NCBI RefSeq assembly: GCF_020559915.1
Contig: NZ_JAJCLZ010000021.1
Location: forward strand, 1-35,922
Length of the DNA: 35,922 bases
Direction of reading: 5' to 3'
Source: Ruminococcus sp. 210702-SL.1.03
GTDB taxonomy: Bacteria > Bacillota > Clostridia > Oscillospirales > Ruminococcaceae
The notes below the pieces were generated by a model. That model did no database searches, was not told the DNA's origin, and saw only the letters and a program-made list of their open reading frames with translations. This document shows positions 29,582-35,922 of the stretch, piece by piece. Position numbers and translations under genes: made by a program. Position 1 is the stretch's first letter. Each line of letters starts with the position of its first letter.

Positions 29582-31225
29582 TTACTTTACTATTAAATCG
29601 TGTTGACCCGATGTATCAGCAGGTTTTGTATTATTAAAATCAAAATCTACCTCGCCAAGATGTTTTCCCCTGCGATTACAATGCTCAAATGTTCCATGCT
29701 GACTATCAACTGCATATAAATCTTTGGTTTTAGGATCTGAGTAAACATCCCTATTGTTTATTCTAGACAATTTATTATTTTTAGAAAGTCCATTGTTATC
29801 AGCAACTGCTCTAGCTTCTTGCTTAACAGTTGCTACTCGTTCACTAGTATCCATTTTACTTATTGCTTCATTAAATTCCTTAGTAGAAGAATATTTTCTA
29901 CTAGCATTATGCACCAACACACCAAAACCACTAACATGATATGTATGAAAATCTTCTACCTGAAAATTATACACCGTAACAGGCTCATCTGTCAACTCGA
30001 CATCAAAATTTTCAACTAAAAGAACATTTCCGTTTACATCAAGGAGTTCATCACCAACTATTAGTTCGCCAGCATTGACAAAGCCACGATTATTTACATA
30101 AAACGGGTGAGTTTCAGTTGTAACGATTTCTTCACCGTTGATTACCAAATGAATAAGCTTAGAATCTTCTCTTATGTAGGTTTCAAGTACTCTTTTTTCA
30201 GCGGTTTCAAATGTTTCTGGGTCTGTTGAAATAACTTTGTCGCCAGCTTTTATATTTTCAATGGCTACCAAACCTGTCACCGTCAGAATCATTGTTCCGG
30301 CTACAAAACAGGTCATTGATTTACTTGCTCCTCCCGTAAATGCAGCTATGCCGAAAATTACATTTTCAACTGTTCTATATCCCTTGCTTGAACAAAAATC
30401 AGCGATGGGATTTGACTCTGGTTCTACTGCATAATCTACCAGCGAAAGTATGTCTAACCCAACAAAACCCAAGGAAGCAACTCCTGTTACTTTAAAAGTT
30501 ATATTTATTGCACTTCCCAGCATTGACTCACAGCTAATTAATTTCCCAGCTGCACCTCCCAAAGCACCTAATCCACCGAACATAAATCCACTTGCAAAGC
30601 CGTCTCCAAAAGCAGACAAGGCATCGTTGAATGTGAATGGTTGATCAAGAATTTTTGATGCCAATGCGGAAAATCCAACACTGATTGCACCGAATATAGT
30701 TGCTGTTAAAATTGCTTTTCCAAAGCAGACTGCTAAACCTGCGAGAAATGTACCACCGGACAAAACGGTTAAAACAGCGCCTATAACAATACATATAGCG
30801 CCTATAACCAACTCTTTCCAATGTTCCTTACACCACTCGCCAATCTTTTTACAGCCGTCCTTAAACTTTTCCCAACCGCTTTTTTCACACTCCGGCTTCA
30901 GATAATAGTACTCATCGTAAAAATCATCTTTGCTCTTATTGATAGCGTCGGCGGCGTCTCCGTCGGTACGAACTACCTCGGAAACAAATTCATTTACATC
31001 TTTTTTGAGCTTATCAAGAGCGTCGATCTTATCTCCTTGGGTTTGCGTAGAAGACTTTATGGAACTGATCACATCGTCAACATTACATATGCCGCTGTCA
31101 ATTTTAAGAACTTTTGATTTAAGAGATTTTAAATCAGACTTATATTCTTTTACAGCTTTTTTAGCGTCGTTTATCAGATTTGGCATCTGATTGATCTTGC
31201 TTGCGTATAACGTAATAGTTGACAT
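29582..31225 (-). CDS. Full-length LXG-like/Hint toxin with colicin E3-type tip
   Basis: 547 residues. Residues 1-125 are the helical secretion module shared with the two nuclease toxins. A Gly/Ala-rich hydrophobic region spans about 145-300. The Hint (pretoxin-Hint) autoprocessing domain spans about 306-440, from CFVAGTMILT through TETHPFYV to VLVHN, with the N-terminal Cys and C-terminal His-Asn intact, so the tip can be released by self-cleavage. The tip has D507, H510 and E514 in VDSQHGTFEH followed by RRGKHLGEVD. The D-x2-H-x3-E spacing equals colicin E3 Asp510/His513/Glu517, so it should cut 16S rRNA in the decoding site (family knowledge). A GAGG-type site precedes the ATG. It is the only one of the four Hint-linked or orphan cassettes with a complete N-terminus. 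Confidence 0.88.
   Translation of the reverse strand: MSTITLYASKINQMPNLINDAKKAVKEYKSDLKSLKSKVLKIDSGICNVDDVISSIKSSTQTQGDKIDALDKLKKDVNEFVSEVVRTDGDAADAINKSKDDFYDEYYYLKPECEKSGWEKFKDGCKKIGEWCKEHWKELVIGAICIVIGAVLTVLSGGTFLAGLAVCFGKAILTATIFGAISVGFSALASKILDQPFTFNDALSAFGDGFASGFMFGGLGALGGAAGKLISCESMLGSAINITFKVTGVASLGFVGLDILSLVDYAVEPESNPIADFCSSKGYRTVENVIFGIAAFTGGASKSMTCFVAGTMILTVTGLVAIENIKAGDKVISTDPETFETAEKRVLETYIREDSKLIHLVINGEEIVTTETHPFYVNNRGFVNAGELIVGDELLDVNGNVLLVENFDVELTDEPVTVYNFQVEDFHTYHVSGFGVLVHNASRKYSSTKEFNEAISKMDTSERVATVKQEARAVADNNGLSKNNKLSRINNRDVYSDPKTKDLYAVDSQHGTFEHCNRRGKHLGEVDFDFNNTKPADTSGQHDLIVK
30810..31225. repeat. Toxin N-terminal module, one of three near-identical copies
   Basis: The first 400 nt or so of three toxin genes are highly similar: here, at about 14650-15054 and at about 16440-16845. 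A fourth broken piece lies at 12678-12768. Similarity includes the short leader with the ribosome site and ends where the hydrophobic region begins, after the segment encoding WCKEHWK. The pattern suggests duplication followed by tip exchange or gene conversion. Confidence 0.85.
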
Positions 31226-31229
31226 TTAT

Positions 31230-31793
31230 CTATTCCTCTTCGTACATTTTACGTCGGTAATACTCCATATCAAACGAAGCGTTCCATCTTTCGCTTCTCC
31301 AATCGGAAGCCGCCGAGTCAGCAGAAGAAATTCCCGATTCTATATCTTGCAATTCGGATTCTGCTCGGTTTATGCTTTCCTGCAATTCAGAAACTTTATT
31401 ATCAACAGTTGTCTTTTTACTCTTTAGAGTGGAAATAACGCTGGTTAATGTGTTTTTAGTTTTGGAAGATTCTGTACTGTAAACGCTGTTCAAGCTTTTA
31501 TTTGTCCCAGAACTTGAACTTGCCATGCTACCGAAGTTTTCAGAGGCCAGATTGATATTACTAGTGATTTTTGAGAGATCACTCTGCAATTCCGAATCCT
31601 TATTTATAGCTGTATTCAAATCAGAGGAAGCATTTTGATGCTTTCTCAAATCTGCTTTAAGCTGATTTATGTAGGAAATTTTTTGCTGCCGTTCAGATCT
31701 TAATTCATTTGCTCTGTTTTCGCAATTATTTACTTCGGAACAAGCGTTATAATATCTATTTCTTGATTCGTAATAGTAATATTCGTAATCCAT
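31230..31793 (-). CDS. Coiled-coil LXG-partner-like protein (187 aa)
   Basis: 187 residues, almost entirely helical with coiled-coil heptads (ENRANELRSERQQKISYINQ ... VDNKVSELQESINRAESELQ) and a Ser/Thr-rich middle. The start MDYEYYYYESRNRYY is Tyr-rich. GGGAGG precedes the ATG and the toxin gene starts 4 nt after its stop. In T7SSb loci, small helical proteins of DUF5082/DUF5344 type (Lap proteins) sit directly before LXG toxins and are needed for their secretion. This protein fits that place and shape, but I see no diagnostic motif. Confidence 0.7.
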   Translation of the reverse strand: MDYEYYYYESRNRYYNACSEVNNCENRANELRSERQQKISYINQLKADLRKHQNASSDLNTAINKDSELQSDLSKITSNINLASENFGSMASSSSGTNKSLNSVYSTESSKTKNTLTSVISTLKSKKTTVDNKVSELQESINRAESELQDIESGISSADSAASDWRSERWNASFDMEYYRRKMYEEE

Positions 31794-31826
31794 GTATGTC
31801 CTCCCAATACTATCAGCGATTTATTA

Positions 31827-31976
31827 TCACTTGATGTATTTTTCCATCTCTTCAGGTGCTTTGGGCTGATTAAACCACATCATACAAGCAGAATTCATAG
31901 ACGATACTCCGATAGTTAACGCTAACGCTGTCAACATTGAGCTGGCTTTTAACAAGATACTACTTACTTTTTTCAT
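31827..31976 (-). CDS. agrD: AgrD-type autoinducing peptide precursor (49 aa)
   Basis: The 49-residue product has the three AgrD parts: an N-terminal amphipathic helix (MKKVSSILLKASSMLTALAL), a central NSACMMWF, and the acidic tail NQPKAPEEMEKYIK. The tail matches the Gram-positive AgrD pattern (D/N-E/Q-P-K-x-P). By analogy with staphylococcal AgrD, AgrB would cut after Phe35 and close a five-residue thiolactone ring from Cys31 (C-M-M-W-F). The start ATG has AAGGAG about 8 nt upstream and lies 50 nt after agrB. It is followed directly by the toxin-partner gene. The precursor pattern is strong; ring size and leader cut are inference. Confidence 0.9.
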   Translation of the reverse strand: MKKVSSILLKASSMLTALALTIGVSSMNSACMMWFNQPKAPEEMEKYIK

Positions 31977-32026
31977 AAAACAAACTCCTTTTTTTACATC
32001 AATATTTATACTTGATAATGCTTACT

Positions 32027-32590
32027 TCATTTTAATTTTGTTGCTAGTATGGAAACTGCAACTGTTAACATTCCACAAGACAATTCATAACTCTTTTCAA
32101 AGTTAATAAAATCAAAAATACACATTAACCCTATCAGCGCAAACATTAAAATCACACTATAATTTTTGAATTTCTTTCGTTGCTCATTCTTTATGGGCTT
32201 ATTGGGATTATCCACAGGTGCAAACAAGCATATTATTGGCAATGAAGCCAAAATATTTAGAAACTGCAATATATATTTTTCATTATACGAAAACACAACT
32301 TCCGATATAAGAAAAAGCATTAAAATAGAAAAAAGAATAAGTGTACATCCATAATGAGTGTTTGCATGATACCCTCCTGCCCATTTCCGCAAAAGCAAAA
32401 AAGCTACCAAAAATACAACTATATTTACATATTGCTTACTTAATATTGCTACAACCAAAACAATTAAAATATTTATTGATTCTGATATGAGTAATTCAAA
32501 ACAATAGTTATATACTTTTCTATCATTTTCAGATATAACAGATTTATCAATAAAAAAAGATGATATATTCTCTGCCCAAGTATGAATCAC
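32027..32590 (-). CDS. agrB: AgrB-type pheromone-processing membrane protease
   Basis: 187 residues with several hydrophobic helices and the family core RKWAGGYHANTHYGC. His75 and Cys82 have the same spacing as the catalytic His77/Cys84 of S. aureus AgrB, followed by APVDNPNKPI, another hallmark. It cleaves AgrD and forms the cyclic thiolactone (family knowledge). The start is a GTG (32590) with AGAGGTGG 7 nt upstream. It lies between the kinase gene and agrD; the 3' gap of 50 nt carries the agrD ribosome site. Confidence 0.95.
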   Translation of the reverse strand: MIHTWAENISSFFIDKSVISENDRKVYNYCFELLISESINILIVLVVAILSKQYVNIVVFLVAFLLLRKWAGGYHANTHYGCTLILFSILMLFLISEVVFSYNEKYILQFLNILASLPIICLFAPVDNPNKPIKNEQRKKFKNYSVILMFALIGLMCIFDFINFEKSYELSCGMLTVAVSILATKLK

Positions 32591-32661
32591 TTTAAATCCA
32601 CCTCTTGAGACAAATTATATCATCTTTCCTCATATCATTTCAATAAGTTTTGTAAATTCGT

Positions 32662-33957
32662 TTAAGTTTCCCGATTATTAGGTAAAAGTATGCTTAAATA
32701 AAATTGTGTTTCTGTTTCTTTTATCTGCAAATCTCCTTGATATTTTTCGCATATTGCTTTCATATTTTCTAAGCCAAATCCGTGAAACAGTTTATTTGAC
32801 TTAGACGTTTTTAAACTTGATTTCTTACTACTTTCTTTTGTATTCATCATTGAAATTGAAATGTTATTATTAAAAGGCATAACCCTTATTTCAATAAATC
32901 TTTTTGATATATCCTGTATTCTACGACTTCCTTCAATTGCGTTATCAATAGCGTTTCCTAATAATATACAAAAATCTATTTCATCTATATTTTCTAATGT
33001 GCATATCACTGATACTTTGTTTTTAGGACTAACACTACTTATTTCCTGCATTTTTGATGTGAGCAGTGCGTCTACTGTCACATTTCCGGAGCTTCTTCCA
33101 GATGTTAAAGGAATACTGTTATAAAACTCTTCAATTTTATTTTCCGCTTCATCGATACGTTCTTGTCCCAAATATGAACGTATCCCTATAAGAAAATTTT
33201 TTATATCATGTGCGTTTCGATTTGTCAGTAACGTCATATTTTTCATATTTTTATAATATTGCGACTGAATTTCATATTGGGTTTTCATTTCTGAAAGCCG
33301 ACTCTCAATCTCTCTTAACTTCATCTGCTTTTCCATTATATAGAATGCCGATACAGAAGAGCAGCACAAAAGTATAGTTAATATTAGTGCTTGCACTCCT
33401 GATATAACATTATTTTCATATGCTAATACGTTAAAATAATATATTGAAACAATTGTTGATAATGGAATTATAATAAGCGAGAGTATTGACTTTATATCTA
33501 AATTTCCATGAGTGGAATTAAGTTTAAATACCCCTATTACTTTTAGAATCATTAATAGAAATACTTTAGATAGCGCTACCCCTTGTAGATAAAAAGCATC
33601 TGCATTTTTTATTTGATCAATATTCATATGATGAATCATTGAAAGCATTAATCCTACTATGGATTCTGATAAAATCATAAATAGATAAACACTAATAACA
33701 CAATATACTCTTTTTAATATAGTTGATTTGAAATTCAAGGAATATATAATAACAAATGATAAACCTCCCATCATAGATATAAGGGTTGAACTAGAAAGCA
33801 ACGAAACTGCAGTTATTCCTAAGACAGAAAGAATAAAAAAACATATATATACAGAATGTTTATCTTTTTTATCCATAAACATCTTGAAATATACAGATAA
33901 AACATAAACTTCCATAACAGAATTTAATGTATCGATTATTATACGAATTTGACTCAT
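32662..33957 (-). CDS. agrC: AgrC-type sensor histidine kinase
   Basis: 431 residues. The N-terminal half (about 1-200) has six or so transmembrane helices for peptide sensing. A cytoplasmic linker and coiled coil follow (REIESRLSEMKTQYEIQSQ), then the H-box in NAHDIKNFLIGIRSYL near residue 250. The GHKL ATPase has the N box LLGNAIDNAIEGS near 337 and GFGLENMKAICEKY. It phosphorylates the LytTR regulator when the peptide binds (family knowledge). The ATG at 33957 is preferred: GGGGTG lies 6 nt upstream and it overlaps the regulator stop as ATGA. Confidence 0.93.
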   Translation of the reverse strand: MSQIRIIIDTLNSVMEVYVLSVYFKMFMDKKDKHSVYICFFILSVLGITAVSLLSSSTLISMMGGLSFVIIYSLNFKSTILKRVYCVISVYLFMILSESIVGLMLSMIHHMNIDQIKNADAFYLQGVALSKVFLLMILKVIGVFKLNSTHGNLDIKSILSLIIIPLSTIVSIYYFNVLAYENNVISGVQALILTILLCCSSVSAFYIMEKQMKLREIESRLSEMKTQYEIQSQYYKNMKNMTLLTNRNAHDIKNFLIGIRSYLGQERIDEAENKIEEFYNSIPLTSGRSSGNVTVDALLTSKMQEISSVSPKNKVSVICTLENIDEIDFCILLGNAIDNAIEGSRRIQDISKRFIEIRVMPFNNNISISMMNTKESSKKSSLKTSKSNKLFHGFGLENMKAICEKYQGDLQIKETETQFYLSILLPNNRET

Positions 33958-34661
33958 ATCATACACCCCGACAAATACATATTATAAGCGGAAATAAAAG
34001 ATTTATATAAGCGCTTGCTTAAATACTTTATATCGCCGTTATCCAGTTTTACTGTTGTCTGATTAAACTTTTTCACGTGACTAAGATTAACAATACAACT
34101 TTGTTCTGTTTTGGCAAAACCATATCCCATAAGTTTTCGTTCTTCTTCCTTTATTGTCCCATTGAAGATATATTCTTTATTTTTGGTTTTTGCAACTAAA
34201 TGCCTGTTTTTAATTTCTATATATAATATATCCGAGCATTCAAGAGAAACTTTCTCATAATTATAATTAATAACGTATTGTGTATTTCTCATTTTAATAG
34301 CGTCGATTGCACGATTAAGCTCATACGAAAAATCATCAAATTCAATAGGTTTGAACATATATTGAAAAGCATTTAAGTAAAATGCTTCTTTTACATATTG
34401 CTGATAGCCAGTAGTGAAGATTATCAACGCCTTGCCAGTATACTCCATGATCTTTCTGGCTCCGTCAACTCCATTAAGTGAATCCATTTCTATATCTAAA
34501 AACAAAATGTCAAACACATTACCGTTATCATATTCATTAATTAAAGAACACATATCACTATACAAATAATATTCTAAATCGCTCCTATTCATTGCTTGCA
34601 GATATTTTTTAATTTTAATAACACATTCTTTTTCATCGTCAACTACCGCAATTCTAATCAC
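33954..34661 (-). CDS. agrA: AgrA-type LytTR response regulator
   Basis: 235 residues. The receiver domain (1-120) has the acidic pair VVDDE, the phosphoacceptor Asp in ILFLDIEM, and TGYQQYVKEAF. The C-terminal LytTR DNA-binding domain (about 140-232) includes ILYIEIKNRHLV and FAKTEQSCIVNLSHV. The GTG at 34661 is chosen because AGGTG is 6 nt upstream; a GTG nine bases earlier is too close to any ribosome site. It is first in the agr operon, behind the promoter at 34685-34713. It would act on the locus promoters, possibly at the repeats upstream. Confidence 0.92.
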   Translation of the reverse strand: MIRIAVVDDEKECVIKIKKYLQAMNRSDLEYYLYSDMCSLINEYDNGNVFDILFLDIEMDSLNGVDGARKIMEYTGKALIIFTTGYQQYVKEAFYLNAFQYMFKPIEFDDFSYELNRAIDAIKMRNTQYVINYNYEKVSLECSDILYIEIKNRHLVAKTKNKEYIFNGTIKEEERKLMGYGFAKTEQSCIVNLSHVKKFNQTTVKLDNGDIKYLSKRLYKSFISAYNMYLSGCMI

Positions 34662-34684
34662 AAAGTTCACCTGCCTTCATTGTC

Positions 34685-34713
34685 ATTATACCAAATATTT
34701 CACGTAAAATCAA
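34685..34713 (-). promoter_or_regulatory. Sigma-A-type promoter of the agr operon
   Basis: On the minus strand TTGATT (34713-34708) and a perfect TATAAT (34690-34685) are separated by 17 nt. The expected start, near 34678, leaves a 5' leader of about 17 nt with the AGGTG site for agrA. Confidence 0.72.
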
Positions 34714-34774
34714 TACATAATTTGTTAAAATCGTGGTATAATACATTAATACAGGTAAGACCAATCTTTCGCAA

Positions 34775-34840
34775 AATCTGTACCTATAAGCAAACAGCAT
34801 GAAAAACAGCGTAAAATAGAGCATTATTGTTAATCTGTAC
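34775..34840 (-). promoter_or_regulatory. Direct repeats upstream of the agr promoter
   Basis: Plus-strand copies of AAACAGC at 34792-34798 and 34804-34810 have a 12-nt period, close to one helical turn, as LytTR regulators require. AATCTGTAC occurs at 34775-34783 and again at 34832-34840. They lie 60-130 nt before the promoter -35 box. Binding of the local regulator here is inference. Confidence 0.4.
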
Positions 34841-34864
34841 TTATATTTTGACGGCTGAAAACTT

Positions 34865-35893
34865 TTAAGCCACAAAGTTAAGCTTAGCCACATATTTCTT
34901 TTTCATATCAAGCGAAGAATGCACATAGCGGTTAAGAGTGATATTAACGCTTGCATGACCGAGCAGCTCGCTTACTGTTTTTGCGTCGAAACCGTTCTCA
35001 ATGCATACTGTAGCATAAGTGTGACGAAGCAGATGAAAATTGACATTGCGTATTCCGCACTTTTTCAGTACGGATTTAAATCTGTTCTGAATGGTTCTCG
35101 GGTCTGTCGGCTTGTACGTTCCCGATAAAATAAAACTGTTTTCATTATACTTTCTTGCTTTCAGAATATCAATAAAAAAATCGGGGATAGGGATATCACG
35201 TTCAGAGGTCTTGCTTTTCGGAGTGCCGATAACAAGCTTAGTTTTACTGTTTTCCGATTTATCTTTAATTCGCTGAATGGTTCTTGAAATATGGATAATA
35301 CCATTCTTCAAATCAATATCTTTCCATTTTAAAGCACCGATTTCGCCGATACGCATACCGCTGTACATGGTCAACAAAATACCGATATTTGTATTATTCA
35401 GATCATTCATCAGATGATTTTGAAGTTGTTTTCGCTCAACTTTATTTAGAACGGGTATGCCTTTCTTTTCAATCTTTGGCATAGAAATGTTGTGCAAAGG
35501 GTTACGCAAACCGTACTCCTGCTCCGCATACTTTGCGACAGAACGTATTGCAACAATAATATCGTGAACGGTTTTTGACGATAAACCTCCCTTACCGTTG
35601 GCTCTGCCGTTTTTCAGAAGATATTCGATAAACGTATTGATTTTGGGAGTATTAAGCTCCGTATATTTGATTTGCTTGAAATAGGGGATAATATGCTTAG
35701 TCACTATCTTCTCATAGCAGAAATAGCTGGATTTTTTAACACGCAGTTTAGCGCTGCCGAGCCATTCAAGCGATAATTCATGCAAGGTTTTACTGCAAAC
35801 GACAGGTGAATACTTTTCAGAAGTCGTATACGCATAAAGCATCTTTTCTTTAAGCTCTGTAAGATTTTGATATAGTATAATAAAACTTGACAC
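34865..35893 (-). CDS. Tyrosine recombinase/integrase
   Basis: 342 residues of the phage/Tn916-type integrase family. It has an N-terminal SAM-like core-binding domain (about 40-135) and a catalytic domain with Arg in GMRIGEIGALKW (about 178), HLLRHTYATVCIENG (about 283) and LLGHASVNITLNRYVH with the nucleophilic Tyr (about 321). All catalytic landmarks are present and the length is normal, so it should be functional. The GTG start has GAGG 5 nt upstream and lies inside the 15-bp terminal repeat; an ATG 17 codons later is an alternative. It faces into the window and precedes the agr operon. No tRNA or other clear attachment target is visible. Confidence 0.93.
   Translation of the reverse strand: MSSFIILYQNLTELKEKMLYAYTTSEKYSPVVCSKTLHELSLEWLGSAKLRVKKSSYFCYEKIVTKHIIPYFKQIKYTELNTPKINTFIEYLLKNGRANGKGGLSSKTVHDIIVAIRSVAKYAEQEYGLRNPLHNISMPKIEKKGIPVLNKVERKQLQNHLMNDLNNTNIGILLTMYSGMRIGEIGALKWKDIDLKNGIIHISRTIQRIKDKSENSKTKLVIGTPKSKTSERDIPIPDFFIDILKARKYNENSFILSGTYKPTDPRTIQNRFKSVLKKCGIRNVNFHLLRHTYATVCIENGFDAKTVSELLGHASVNITLNRYVHSSLDMKKKYVAKLNFVA
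35879..35893 (-). repeat. Right copy of the 15-bp terminal inverted repeat
   Basis: GTGTCAAGTTTTATT on the minus strand, the exact inverse of 30-44, again 29 nt from the window end. It covers the first five codons of the integrase. Flanking sequence beyond the 15 bp differs between the two ends. Confidence 0.5.
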
Positions 35894-35922
35894 TCCAACC
35901 TCAAAGAAGTAAAATAGAAAGA

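Noticed and set aside
34654..34893. 79-codon hydrophobic minus-strand frame before agrA
   Set aside because: It overlaps the agr promoter, the repeats and the integrase end, and has no ribosome site. The promoter and operator reading explains the region better.

Overview
The window looks like low-GC Bacillota DNA, most likely a gut or rumen Clostridium-type anaerobe near Ruminococcus. That is an inference from the AT-rich codons, strong GGAGG ribosome binding sites and the DUF3789/serine-recombinase gene set; nothing in the sequence fixes a species. Every gene I can support lies on the minus strand, so transcription runs from high to low coordinates. There are no tRNA, rRNA or CRISPR features.

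Layout in transcription order. (1) 35893-34865: a tyrosine integrase. (2) 34661-31827: a complete agr-type quorum-sensing locus in the order agrA-agrC-agrB-agrD, including a 49-residue AgrD pheromone precursor. (3) 31793-29011: a coiled-coil LXG-partner-like protein, a full-length LXG-like/Hint/colicin-E3-type toxin and its presumed immunity gene. (4) 28950-26418: three promoterless or N-terminally truncated toxin tips, each followed by its own presumed immunity gene. This is a silent cassette array sharing Hint-coding DNA with the full-length toxin. (5) 26296-16899: a divergent type VII secretion (T7SSb/Ess-like) core: a TPR protein, three WXG100-like proteins, an attenuator-like terminator, a repetitive Pro-Phe protein, an EssC-like ATPase split into two genes, a canonical WXG100 protein and a 52-residue protein. 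(6) 16845-12794: two more toxins with nearly the same N-terminal module but different nuclease tips (GH-E and HNH), each overlapping its immunity gene by 11 nt, then an Imm74-like gene and a relic of a fourth N-terminal module. (7) 12617-3028: an FRG-domain protein, a membrane Ser/Thr kinase with EssB/YukC-like topology but intact catalytic motifs, two small membrane proteins and a giant (1979 aa) Ig-repeat membrane-anchored surface protein, ending in tandem terminators. (8) 2812-52: integrative-element cargo: a sigma-like HTH protein, a hairpin-rich 450-nt segment, a small Cys-rich protein, MazF, two tiny proteins and a serine recombinase truncated at its zinc ribbon.

Working model (inference): peptide pheromone sensing through agr reads into, or controls, a T7-like secretion machine and a family of modular antibacterial toxins. 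The toxin tips can be exchanged by recombination with the silent cassettes. The kinase, small membrane proteins and Ig giant may supply the membrane/surface part of the machine, because no EsaA or EssA homologue is recognisable here. A perfect 15-bp inverted repeat lies exactly 29 nt from each window end, just beyond the truncated serine recombinase and at the start of the tyrosine integrase. It could mark the edges of a mobile unit.
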